A stretch of 64,000 nt of DNA, from positions 1,769,145-1,833,144 of the forward strand of contig NZ_KB893650.1 in assembly GCF_000374105.1 (NCBI RefSeq), written 5' to 3'. The notes beneath the pieces are model-generated. The model made no database searches. It saw only the letters and a program-made list of their open reading frames with translations, and was not told the DNA's origin. A program made the position numbers and the translations under genes. Positions 20,756 to 28,645 of this stretch are shown piece after piece. This DNA is from Kangiella aquimarina DSM 16071 (lineage in GTDB: Bacteria > Pseudomonadota > Gammaproteobacteria > Enterobacterales > Kangiellaceae). Positions within the stretch are counted from its first letter, which is position 1. The number at the start of each line of letters is the position of its first letter.

Positions 20756-21421
20756 TTATAATGCTCTGGATTCTATTTTTTTGAGAGTATCTTCTTTCCA
20801 AACATCGAACTCTTTAGGGATTTCTTCTTGTTTGGAGGAAGCTAAAAGTATATCTAAAAACCTTACCCTTTCATTAATTTCTGCTTTGGTAAATTCTTCA
20901 TCTTCTTTCACTCTAAGGATGTTTTGCTCACAGAGTGTTATTGCATCATCATATTGGCCAAGTTTTGAAAGACAAATAATTTCTTCGTAATCAAATAAAG
21001 CTTTATTAGGGTCACTGTGTATTTTCCCTAAATACTCTTTATAGCAATTAATCGAATCAAAAAACTCTATAGACTGAGTACTGGCCATACTCGCTATATC
21101 CTGTAAGAGCAATTCAATATCGGACTCATCATCTTCTGGCGCAAGCCATGCTCGCCCATTAATAGGGTTTCGGTCTAATCGAAAGCCAACTTTATAACTA
21201 CTTAGATGATTAGCTAAAGGATTAACTAAAAGATTAATAAAGCTGTGTAAATACAAAGAACCTAAGCTTCTACCTACTTGTATAGAGACTACATCAACGA
21301 AGTCTCCTCTTACTCTGTAACAAGTAACTTTATCTCTGCATAGCATGAAGCCATTGCTGAGCAGAGGCTTCAGGCTTATGTTTGATACTTTTGCTTTCAG
21401 ATTCGCTCTTGTTAATGGCAT
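20756..21421 (-). CDS. Hypothetical protein, DUF4304-like immunity-type
   Basis: The 221-residue product starts at ATG 21421, which overlaps the preceding stop by one base (TGATG), indicating coupling. The N-terminal ~110 residues follow the DUF4304-like pattern: LKPLLSNGFMLCRDKVTCYRVRGDFVDVVSIQVGRS, then a strand 'LYLHSFINLLVNPL'. The second half is helical (LSKLGQYDDAITLCEQNIL resembles a TPR-like pair). No signal peptide. Its function is not known; membership of the immunity island is the main clue. Confidence 0.6.
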   Translation of the reverse strand: MPLTRANLKAKVSNISLKPLLSNGFMLCRDKVTCYRVRGDFVDVVSIQVGRSLGSLYLHSFINLLVNPLANHLSSYKVGFRLDRNPINGRAWLAPEDDESDIELLLQDIASMASTQSIEFFDSINCYKEYLGKIHSDPNKALFDYEEIICLSKLGQYDDAITLCEQNILRVKEDEEFTKAEINERVRFLDILLASSKQEEIPKEFDVWKEDTLKKIESRAL

Positions 21422-22335
21422 CAATATCTCTCTGTAACAACAAGTTCGGGCACACCAGAAAACAAACTCTCTAAATACTCACGTTTTTCAATGTACAGAC
21501 CATATAACTCAGAACCTTTTAACAAAACTGGACGGAACTTAAGTCCTTTAAGGTTGTGTTTTTTATAAAAATCATAGAAGCTCTTACTAACGCAGCACAG
21601 CCCTGAACCATCTCCCGTCAAATTTTCCTGAGTAATATTCAAATCTTTTAACTCAGTGTTATCTAGCTTTCTTTGTTCAAACATTAACAACGTATCAAGG
21701 CTGTAACCCCATTCAGAAGTTGTCAAATATTTGTTATCTTTAATCATTTCAGGTAGCTCGTGACTGACTCCGAGCAAATGCAAACCCTCAAGCTTCTCTT
21801 GAGTAACCGGGTGTATCACCGGACACCTTGACCAACCAGTAATCCCAGCGTTATGCATTAAATCTGCAATATAATTTCCAAAAAAGAATTGCGAGCCACT
21901 CCCAGAACAAACCGCAAATGACTCTTCTTTTAACGTTTTAGCTTTTTTAAGATAATATTTCTTATAATCAAGCCTTCTAAACCCAAAAGGTTTTGCCTCT
22001 GACAACTTCCCAAGTTCTCGACTGTAATCAAGCATCTTATTGATACTCATGTCATCCTGAGAGATAAACTTAGTACCAAAAATTGTATAAAGTTTACAAC
22101 TGCTAAGTTCTTTTTTAGTGAAGTTTGACACAAGTTCAATCCGATAACCAGTATGATGCTTATGCCCTAACTCAACTAAGCGTTGAATGATATCCATGTC
22201 ATTCTCAAGTGATACTTTATCAACTCTTCTAATATACGGGTCTAACTTTTTACTAACAACCTCGTCAGCTTCAAGAATGTCACGAAACTGTACGGCATAT
22301 TCATCTTTTGCATCTATATATAGTTCAAACTTCAT
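21421..22335 (-). CDS. Hypothetical protein, immunity-island member with DUF1629-like end
   Basis: About 304 residues from ATG 22335 (MKFELYIDAKDEYAVQF); the frame is open 69 bases further upstream, but that stretch (see the scar at 22336-22410) does not look native to the gene. I do not recognise the whole protein. The end, KSFYDFYKKHNLKGLKFRPVLLKG, resembles the C-terminus of the DUF1629-like neighbour (SERFKQRVLYSGLKGFGF), suggesting a distant common fold. A segment VCSGSGSQFFFGNYIADLM in the middle and the WSRCPVIHP/HLLGVSHELP segment are distinctive. Cytosolic. It is coupled to the next gene by a TGATG overlap. Confidence 0.6.
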   Translation of the reverse strand: MKFELYIDAKDEYAVQFRDILEADEVVSKKLDPYIRRVDKVSLENDMDIIQRLVELGHKHHTGYRIELVSNFTKKELSSCKLYTIFGTKFISQDDMSINKMLDYSRELGKLSEAKPFGFRRLDYKKYYLKKAKTLKEESFAVCSGSGSQFFFGNYIADLMHNAGITGWSRCPVIHPVTQEKLEGLHLLGVSHELPEMIKDNKYLTTSEWGYSLDTLLMFEQRKLDNTELKDLNITQENLTGDGSGLCCVSKSFYDFYKKHNLKGLKFRPVLLKGSELYGLYIEKREYLESLFSGVPELVVTERY

Positions 22336-22410
22336 ATAAATCCTATAATAATAGTGAGTTGCCGCAACGCCCCCGACAACTCCAGTCCTCGGTGGTCCAA
22401 TCAAGTAATT
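22336..22410. other. Unexplained GC-rich patch at the truncation point of the SUKH duplicate
   Basis: Between the decayed SUKH copy and the next gene lies a short GC-rich stretch (around GGGGGCGTTGCGGC on the minus strand) in an otherwise very AT-rich region. It shows no similarity to the homologous part of the intact SUKH gene, so it marks a recombination or deletion junction. It stays open in frame with the downstream gene, encoding GPPRTGVVGGVAAT. Confidence 0.4.
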
Positions 22411-22842
22411 GACTTGCAGTTACCAAGCCAATAAATGGTACGATTCCTGGCATTTATCACAAAGTTGGCCGACATTAGCAGTATCAAATAACAGTCCATC
22501 TTCTGCATCCAACTGTAACTGAATCCAACCATTGGTAACAGTAAGAAAGTCTGTATAAGAATCTGGGAGCTTGACTCCAAGTCTTTTCTCAAGTTGATTA
22601 ATGTCTTTCTTCGAAGTAGGTTCAAACATTTGTCTTTGTGAAGAGAAAACTTGCTTTTCATACTCTGTATATAGCTCTTCCTGACTGGACAACTTGGTTA
22701 CAGTCTGTTCTTGCCAGCAAGTTAAGAAAGCATTCCAACCTTTAGGGTTTGATTAGTATTGGAACATATTATTTCCCCCACCATCCTTACTACACCCCAA
22801 CAATAATAGGATGATCATAATGACTAATTCCTTTCTGAGCAT
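22411..22842 (-). pseudogene. Decayed duplicate of the SUKH lipoprotein gene
   Basis: Reading the minus strand from ATG 22842 gives MLRKELVIMIILLLLGC, a lipoprotein signal like that of the gene at 19398-20141. An in-frame TAA at 22753-22755 (codon 30) is followed, still in the same frame, by NAFLTCWQEQTVTKLSSQEELY and the SUKH core (KKDINQLEKRLGVKLPDSYTDFL). A second in-frame stop at 22420-22422 occurs where the intact copy reads AKQQPG, and homology is lost soon after. So the gene has two nonsense codons and has lost its C-terminal half. Residues common to both copies, such as GWIQLQLDAEDGLL, indicate a recent duplication. Confidence 0.85.
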
Positions 22843-22886
22843 AATTTTCTTTACTTTAAATAGTTAGGTGTTCATTAATCACTGTA

Positions 22887-23900
22887 TTAGATATACAGGC
22901 CATACTTTTGAAAGGGTTGGTATGCTTTAGCTTTCTTTGAAACTTGGTTAACAATATCAGATGCTTTAGGCTTATAGTAACGAGTTCCGTCAAGACGTAT
23001 GTATTCAAGACCATGATTAGAAAGCAATGACGAAATATCGCTTTCTGTGAATTTACTACCCCCTCCTACTGCAAGGGATTTTAAGTGTTTTAAGGGGGAC
23101 AGGAAGGAAGCTGACTCTATATCGGTACCGGTCAGGAGCGCGAGCTCAAGTAAATCAAGGGATTTAATAAACTCCAGGTTGGAAAGCCTTTTACATGATT
23201 CTAACCTTAAATATTTAAGGTGTTCGCATTTGGTTAGAGCATTGCAATCAACCAGTTCTGGAGCAGAATAAACTTCTAAATATTCGATACTTGGAATTTT
23301 TGAAATACATTCCAAACTCATTAGACCCACCGGCTTTCTGAGGCTAAGATACTTTAGGTTCTTCAATTCCCCTAGCTCAAAGTACTTTTTCTTCCACCCG
23401 TTAATCTTAAGCGTTTCTAATTGCTCAAGGTCAGTTAAGCCATTAAAGGTTTTAGAATAGGTTAGCTCCAAGAATTTGAGTCGCTTTAGATTTTCAAATG
23501 ACAATGGAGATTTAAACTTACCACCGATATAAAGCTCTTCCAGGTTCTTAAACTGAGATAGAAAACCTGGTTCTACAAACTCTGTTCCCAAGTGAAGGCT
23601 TGTAATTTTTTCAGCCGTTTCGTCAGCCAACACTAAGCTTTTCCAACTACCACTTTCAAATATTAACTCATTGTAATCATAAGAGTTAAAAGCTTCATAC
23701 ATTTCATCTATGTACTTACCGGAAACTGTGAGTTTCTTATAAATAACCTTGTTATCAATGTGAAACTCTTCATGCTCACATTTGATTCTGATACTTTCCT
23801 TTTCATCAAAAGAATTAACAAAAGTCGTGACTCTTGTTAGCTCAGTTTGATTATTATTTTCAAAAAGATATTCCTGTGTTTGGCTTGCTTTATATTTCAT
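22887..23900 (-). CDS. Leucine-rich-repeat protein, cytosolic
   Basis: A 337-residue protein without signal peptide. From residue ~90 it contains consecutive LRR units of ~21-23 residues, for example FKNLEELYIGGKFKSPLSF, LKFLELTYSKTFNGLTD, LKNLKYLSLRKPVGLMSL and CEHLKYLRLESCKRLSNL. The repeats match the internalin-like L-x2-L-x-L-x2-[NC] pattern. The N-terminal ~80 residues (strand-rich, from EYLFENNNQTELTRVT) are unrecognised. LRR proteins bind other proteins; in this cluster it is likely an immunity-type or accessory protein. Its ATG overlaps the preceding stop (TAATG). Confidence 0.75.
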   Translation of the reverse strand: MKYKASQTQEYLFENNNQTELTRVTTFVNSFDEKESIRIKCEHEEFHIDNKVIYKKLTVSGKYIDEMYEAFNSYDYNELIFESGSWKSLVLADETAEKITSLHLGTEFVEPGFLSQFKNLEELYIGGKFKSPLSFENLKRLKFLELTYSKTFNGLTDLEQLETLKINGWKKKYFELGELKNLKYLSLRKPVGLMSLECISKIPSIEYLEVYSAPELVDCNALTKCEHLKYLRLESCKRLSNLEFIKSLDLLELALLTGTDIESASFLSPLKHLKSLAVGGGSKFTESDISSLLSNHGLEYIRLDGTRYYKPKASDIVNQVSKKAKAYQPFQKYGLYI

Positions 23901-24388
23901 TAAGATTGCTTTATGTATGCTTCTAATAAATTCTGTATTTTGGTAGTGATGTTAAGCTCTTCAATAAACAGTTCTTCTAGCGCGATATCATTTTCTGACA
24001 ATTCGGCTTGTCTAACTTTTTTTTGGATTTTCCTTTCTTCCTTAAGGAGCTTAAGATGCTCATCTCTTGGTACCCCAAACATATATTCAAACTTCCAGGC
24101 AGTCCATGAATAAAAGTCATTGACATCTGTAGGGAACTCTAACAATTTAAATCCTGCAAGCTTTAACTGTTCAACCATTTCCTCATAAGACAGGTTGTCT
24201 ATAATAAATGGTTTCCAGAAAAACTCAGTATTGATAAAAAGGTCTTCGGGCTGCTGACCAAAGAAGTGATTTAATACTGATAGCGGTGGTATGCACTGAC
24301 TTGAACTAATCATTGGTAATGACATTACAAGCTCGGATAACTCAATGGTTTCTTCGCTTACACCTTGTATTTCAACTTTAATTTCCAT
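23900..24388 (-). CDS. Hypothetical protein, first gene of the immunity island
   Basis: Unrecognised, 162 residues, acidic, no signal peptide. The N-terminal half is mixed (MEIKVEIQGVSEETIELSELV, then a Trp/Phe-rich stretch FINTEFFWKPFIIDNL), and the C-terminal third is a long charged helix (HLKLLKEERKIQKKVRQAEL). It is translationally coupled to the LRR gene (TAATG overlap) and heads the minus-strand cluster, about 275 bp from the divergent hppD gene. Position suggests an immunity-type role, but I see no family signature. Confidence 0.6.
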   Translation of the reverse strand: MEIKVEIQGVSEETIELSELVMSLPMISSSQCIPPLSVLNHFFGQQPEDLFINTEFFWKPFIIDNLSYEEMVEQLKLAGFKLLEFPTDVNDFYSWTAWKFEYMFGVPRDEHLKLLKEERKIQKKVRQAELSENDIALEELFIEELNITTKIQNLLEAYIKQS

Positions 24389-24580
24389 TTCTTTATTAGT
24401 TATATTTTGATACCAGGTTAATAGTCACTAACAATCATGATTACTATGCTATTAATTTCTTTAAATCAATAGCTTAGCTAAGAATACACACTTTGTTGAC
24501 AAGTTCAAGTTCAAAGTATCTAAATACATAGTCATGTCAGGTCTTACCACACATCCTGCCCAACTCTTTCTAGCCCCAGC

Positions 24581-24594
24581 TTGATCCAGGTCAA
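24581..24594 (+). promoter_or_regulatory. FNR/DNR-type box upstream of hppD
   Basis: TTGATCCAGGTCAA matches TTGAT-N4-ATCAA at 9 of 10 positions. Its centre lies 32 bp from the centre of TAATCT (24617-24622), the spacing of a class II FNR-activated promoter, and 70 bp from the hppD start codon. Because HPPD needs oxygen, the site could also serve repression; sequence cannot decide. Confidence 0.5.
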
Positions 24595-24663
24595 GAGCTT
24601 TTGGCTCGCTAGCCGTTAATCTTACGCTCACATTTATATAGCTGAAAATATGGGGCTTCTGTT

Positions 24664-25746
24664 ATGTCACATGCAACCAAGCATACTGATAATCATAATT
24701 ATTTAGGGCTACGAGGTATCGAGTTTACTGAGTTTGCCAGTCCAGATAGCGATTACATGGAAAAGGTTTTCGCGGCTTTTGGCTTTTCTAAGCTAAAGAA
24801 GTTTAAAGGAAAGGACATCTTTTATTTCAATCAAAATGATATCCACTTTTTAATTAATCAGGAGCGAGCTGGCTTTTCGCGTGAATTCGCCAAAAGTCAT
24901 GGACCAGCTATTACCTCAATGGGTTGGCGGGTAGATGATGCCGAAAAAGCATTATCCATTGCCGTTGACCGTGGTGCCATAGCTGCGAAACCAGAAGATA
25001 CCGACCTTCCCTACCCTGCAATTTATGGTATTGGTGATAGCCTGATTTATTTTATCGATACCTATGCCGGCTCTGACAGCACTTCTCAAGACAATCTAGG
25101 TTCAATCTATGAGCAGGATTTTGAAGATTTAGATAACCCTGTCATGGTTGAAAACAAAGGTTTCTTACGCATCGATCACCTGACAAACAATGTTTACAAA
25201 GGCACCATGCAGAAATGGGCTGACTTTTATAAAAACGTATTCGGTTTCAGCGAAGTTCGTTATTTCGATATTAAAGGTCAGGAAACAGCGCTACTTTCTT
25301 ATGCTTTGCGTTCACCAGATGGAAGCTTCTGCATTCCTATCAATGAAGGTAAAGGCGATGACCGTAATCAAATTGACGAATATCTACGCGAATACAATGG
25401 TCCAGGAGTGCAGCACATTGCCTTTGAAACCAATGATATTTTGGGTTCGTTAGATAAGCTTGACCATTCGGTGATTGATACTCTGGATATCCATGAAGAC
25501 TACTACAAAACAGTTTTCGATCGTGTGCCGAATGTGCGAGAAGATCATCAACGAATACAGGATCATCAAGTACTGGTTGATGGGGATGAAAACTCCTACC
25601 TTCTTCAGATTTTCACTAAGAATTTATTTGGTCCTATCTTTATCGAGATTATTCAGCGAGCCAACAATCTTGGGTTTGGCGAAGGTAACTTCCAGGCTTT
25701 GTTTGAATCAATCGAGCGCGACCAAAAGAAACGCGGCGTACTGTAA
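24664..25746 (+). CDS. hppD: 4-hydroxyphenylpyruvate dioxygenase
   Basis: Converts 4-hydroxyphenylpyruvate and O2 to homogentisate, in tyrosine catabolism and pyomelanin formation. The 360-residue protein has the double VOC fold. The iron ligands are visible as H172 (RIDHLTNNV), H251 (GVQHIAFETND) and E328 (PIFIEIIQR), together with the family-conserved FTKNLFGP before the last ligand and the C-terminal gating helix GEGNFQALFESIERDQ. It heads an operon with a VOC gene 11 bp downstream, phhA and trhP. No homogentisate dioxygenase (hmgA) is in the window. Confidence 0.96.
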   Translation: MSHATKHTDNHNYLGLRGIEFTEFASPDSDYMEKVFAAFGFSKLKKFKGKDIFYFNQNDIHFLINQERAGFSREFAKSHGPAITSMGWRVDDAEKALSIAVDRGAIAAKPEDTDLPYPAIYGIGDSLIYFIDTYAGSDSTSQDNLGSIYEQDFEDLDNPVMVENKGFLRIDHLTNNVYKGTMQKWADFYKNVFGFSEVRYFDIKGQETALLSYALRSPDGSFCIPINEGKGDDRNQIDEYLREYNGPGVQHIAFETNDILGSLDKLDHSVIDTLDIHEDYYKTVFDRVPNVREDHQRIQDHQVLVDGDENSYLLQIFTKNLFGPIFIEIIQRANNLGFGEGNFQALFESIERDQKKRGVL

Positions 25747-25757
25747 AGGAGAATAAT

Positions 25758-26297
25758 ATGAAAATTGAACAGATACACCACGTGGCCTATCGCTGCAATG
25801 ATGCAAAAGAAACCGTCGAGTTTTATACCAAAGTCTTGAACATGAACTTCATTCTGGCAATTGCAGAAGACCGAGTACCCTCTACTAAAGAACCCGACCC
25901 ATATATGCACCTGTTTATGGATGCTGGTAACGGAAACATACTGGCTTTCTTTGAGTTGCCTAACTCACCACAGATGGGTAAAGACCCTAATACCCCAGAA
26001 TGGGTACAGCATATTGCACTGCGCGTTAAGGATGAAGATGCCTTAATGGAAGCGAAAAAAGAAATCGAAGCGCATGGTATTGAAGTACTTGGCCCGACAA
26101 ACCACGAGATCATCAAGTCGATTTATTTCTTTGACCCGAACGGTCATCGCTTAGAACTTACCTGCGTGACCGCTACTGATGACATGATGCGAAAGCTCGA
26201 TGAAGTAAAGTGGGATATGTTGGAAGAATGGAGCAAAACTAAAAAAGCTCCTAAACACGCTGACTGGCTGCATAGCGAAGAGTTTGCCGAGGTATAA
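25758..26297 (+). CDS. VOC-family protein of the phenylalanine/tyrosine operon
   Basis: A 179-residue vicinal-oxygen-chelate protein between hppD and phhA. First unit: IEQIHHVAYRCNDAKETVEFYTKVL, with His as first metal ligand; second: VQHIALRVKDEDALMEAKKEI with another His, ending FFDPNGHRLELTC, whose Glu completes the site. A charged ~35-residue tail (EEWSKTKKAPKHADWLH) extends beyond the fold. GGAG lies upstream at good spacing. The tight operon makes a step in aromatic amino-acid metabolism likely, but no reaction is established to my knowledge. Confidence 0.8.
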   Translation: MKIEQIHHVAYRCNDAKETVEFYTKVLNMNFILAIAEDRVPSTKEPDPYMHLFMDAGNGNILAFFELPNSPQMGKDPNTPEWVQHIALRVKDEDALMEAKKEIEAHGIEVLGPTNHEIIKSIYFFDPNGHRLELTCVTATDDMMRKLDEVKWDMLEEWSKTKKAPKHADWLHSEEFAEV

Positions 26298-26300
26298 ACC

Positions 26301-27122
26301 ATGAGCGCTTATCAAGCTAAAACGCCCGATGAAAAAGACTTTGTCGCTTATACCGAAGAAGAAAATGGCACTTGGGAAATCCTTTATAAGCGGCAAATGG
26401 AGCTTATTAAAGGACGTGCATGTGACGCTTATATGGATGGCATTGAACGCCTTCAAATGTCCAGTAACAGTATTCCTCAGTTACCTGACATTAACCGTGT
26501 TCTACGCAAAGAAACTGGCTGGGAAGTTGCTGCAGTTCCAGCTTTGATACCGTTTGGTAAGTTCTTCGAATTATTAGCCAATAAGCAATTTCCAGCTGCA
26601 ACCTTTATTCGAACTCGTCAAGAAATTGATTACTTACAGGAACCTGATATTTTCCATGAAATTTATGGGCACTGCCCGCTTCTAACCAATCCGGTATTCG
26701 CAAAGTTTGTAGAAAACTACGGTAAACTCGGCCTGGCTGCCTCTAAACAGGAGCGAGTCTATTTGGCTCGTGTGTTTTGGTTTACGGTTGAGTTTGGATT
26801 AATTCAACAGGCTAACAATGATCTGAAAATCTATGGTGCCGGAATTCTGTCTTCTACTGAAGAAACAGTCTATAGCTTGGAAAGTAACAAGCCTGTTCGC
26901 AAACCGTTCGAACTCATGACTGCATTAAGAACCCCTTATCGGATCGATATTCTGCAAACCACTTACTTTATCATTAAGCAATTTGAAGATATCTATAACA
27001 TCATGGACAGCAACATTATTGAACGTATCCATGAAGCGATGGAGCTTGGTGATTTTGCAGCAAACTTTCCCGCAAAGTCAGAAGAACCGAAGAGTAACCA
27101 TTCAATAAAACACGACTGCTAA
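26301..27122 (+). CDS. phhA: Phenylalanine-4-hydroxylase
   Basis: Tetrahydropterin-dependent, non-haem iron enzyme converting phenylalanine to tyrosine. At 273 residues it is the monomeric bacterial catalytic core without the regulatory ACT domain. The iron ligands are H119 and H124 in the FHEIYGHCPLL motif and E164 in FWFTVEFGL. It begins 3 bp after the VOC gene and is followed 14 bp later by trhP. No pterin-carbinolamine dehydratase (phhB) is present nearby, although recycling of the cofactor normally needs one. Confidence 0.95.
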   Translation: MSAYQAKTPDEKDFVAYTEEENGTWEILYKRQMELIKGRACDAYMDGIERLQMSSNSIPQLPDINRVLRKETGWEVAAVPALIPFGKFFELLANKQFPAATFIRTRQEIDYLQEPDIFHEIYGHCPLLTNPVFAKFVENYGKLGLAASKQERVYLARVFWFTVEFGLIQQANNDLKIYGAGILSSTEETVYSLESNKPVRKPFELMTALRTPYRIDILQTTYFIIKQFEDIYNIMDSNIIERIHEAMELGDFAANFPAKSEEPKSNHSIKHDC

Positions 27123-27136
27123 TTCAATCCTCACTT

Positions 27137-28453
27137 ATGAAAATACCTGAACTACTGTCCCCTGCTGGGACTTTAAGAAACATGCGCTATGCTTTTGCCT
27201 ACGGTGCAGATGCGGTTTATGCAGGACAACCTCGTTATAGCCTGAGAGTGCGTAATAATGACTTTGGGTTGGATAATATCGCCATTGGCATCGAAGAAGC
27301 TCATTCGCAAGGTAAAAAGTTCTATATAGCCAGCAACATTGCGCCTCACAACAGCAAAATCAAAACCTTTATGGATGATATCAAGGAAGTGATCGCCTTA
27401 AATCCAGATGCTTTGATCATGTCCGATCCCGGGCTGATAATGATGGTTCGTGAGGCTTACCCAGAACAGGAAGTCCATCTTTCTGTGCAGGCTAATGCAA
27501 CCAACTATGCAACGGTAAAGTTCTGGTATCAGCAAGGTATCAAGCGAGTCATCTTATCCCGCGAATTATCGATCAAAGAGATTGAAGAAATTAAAACCCA
27601 CTGTCCCGAGATGGAACTTGAAGTGTTTGTGCACGGTGCTTTGTGTATGGCCTACTCTGGACGCTGCCTACTCTCTGGATATTTTAATCATCGTGATCCT
27701 AATCAGGGAACCTGCACCAATGCCTGTCGTTGGAAATACGATTTGCATGAAGCAACACAAAACGAAGCTGGCGATATTATTGCAGTAAGCCAATCAGAGC
27801 CAACTGTGCAAACAGTCGACCCTCAGTCTGTATTTTTATTACAGGAAAAGGAACGTCCTGGAGAGTATATGCCGGTGTTTGAAGATGAACATGGCACCTA
27901 CATAATGAACTCAAAAGATCTCCGCGCGGTGCAGCACGTTAATCAATTTACACACATGGGTATTGATTCTCTCAAAATTGAAGGCCGTACCAAATCACAC
28001 TATTATGTTGCCCGGACAGCCCAGGTCTATCGCCAGGCCATTGATGATGCTGTGGCAGGGAAACCCTTCAATATGAAGCTGATGGATGAGCTTGAAAAAC
28101 TGGCGCACAGAGGATACACCGAAGGATTTTACCGTCGGCACGTACACGATGAGTATCAAAACTATGAAACGGGCAATTCAATTCGCGACCGCCAGCTCTT
28201 TGTCGGTGAGATAAGTGATAAAAGCGAAAACACCATAACAGTTGAGGTGAAAAATCGTTTTGAAGTCGGTAATACCCTGGAAATCATGACACCACATGGA
28301 AACCAGTACTTTCAGCTCAATGATATGGAGTCTACTAAGGGGCAGTCTATAGATATTGCTCCAGGTTCAGGCCATCGAGTTGTTATACGGCTACCGGATG
28401 GCATGACTACAAACAATATCGACTCTATGCCATTGTTAATGAAGAATTTGTAG
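27137..28453 (+). CDS. trhP: Prephenate-dependent tRNA uridine-34 hydroxylase TrhP (YegQ), peptidase U32 family
   Basis: A 438-residue U32-family protein matching YegQ/TrhP, which acts in an oxygen-independent route to 5-hydroxyuridine at tRNA position 34, needing prephenate. Visible marks are the N-terminal PELLSPAGTLRNMRYAFAYGADAVY, the U32 signature ELEVFVHGALCMAYSGRCLLS, the Cys-containing GTCTNACRWKYDL (likely Fe-S ligands) and SLKIEGRTKSHYYVA. The fusion of aromatic catabolism genes with a prephenate-using tRNA enzyme in one operon is of note. A hairpin follows the stop. Confidence 0.92.
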   Translation: MKIPELLSPAGTLRNMRYAFAYGADAVYAGQPRYSLRVRNNDFGLDNIAIGIEEAHSQGKKFYIASNIAPHNSKIKTFMDDIKEVIALNPDALIMSDPGLIMMVREAYPEQEVHLSVQANATNYATVKFWYQQGIKRVILSRELSIKEIEEIKTHCPEMELEVFVHGALCMAYSGRCLLSGYFNHRDPNQGTCTNACRWKYDLHEATQNEAGDIIAVSQSEPTVQTVDPQSVFLLQEKERPGEYMPVFEDEHGTYIMNSKDLRAVQHVNQFTHMGIDSLKIEGRTKSHYYVARTAQVYRQAIDDAVAGKPFNMKLMDELEKLAHRGYTEGFYRRHVHDEYQNYETGNSIRDRQLFVGEISDKSENTITVEVKNRFEVGNTLEIMTPHGNQYFQLNDMESTKGQSIDIAPGSGHRVVIRLPDGMTTNNIDSMPLLMKNL

Positions 28454-28484
28454 AAACGAGTAGTTTATTACTCGCTTCAGGTAG

Positions 28485-28515
28485 GGGCGGACCTGTGTTT
28501 CCGCCCATTTGTTTT
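28485..28515 (+). terminator. Terminator after trhP
   Basis: A GC-rich 7-bp stem (28485-28491 with 28500-28506) with an 8-base loop is followed by ATTTGTTTT. A smaller hairpin (CGAGTA with TACTCG) lies just upstream at about 28457-28474. Together they should end the hppD-VOC-phhA-trhP transcript. Confidence 0.65.
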
Positions 28516-28564
28516 CAGACACAGGCAAAGATCTTTCCATAAAGATGCATTAAAAATGCATTTA

Positions 28565-28578
28565 TTGACATATATCAA
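28565..28578 (+). promoter_or_regulatory. FNR/DNR-type box upstream of the porin gene
   Basis: TTGACATATATCAA matches TTGAT-N4-ATCAA at 9 of 10 positions. It lies 67 bp before the porin ATG at 28646. A weak -10-like TAAGGT (28600-28605) is at the class II distance. Since the DNR-like gene follows the porin by 47 bp, the box may also give autoregulation. Confidence 0.55.
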
Positions 28579-28645
28579 AGTGGCGTTGATTTATTTCGGT
28601 AAGGTATCTAATGCCGAAAACAAAAATAGCTTATTGGAGCTGACT

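Noticed and set aside
22401-22661. Second minus-strand frame over the SUKH pseudogene
   Set aside because: It is an out-of-frame shadow; the genuine homology lies in the frame starting at 22842.
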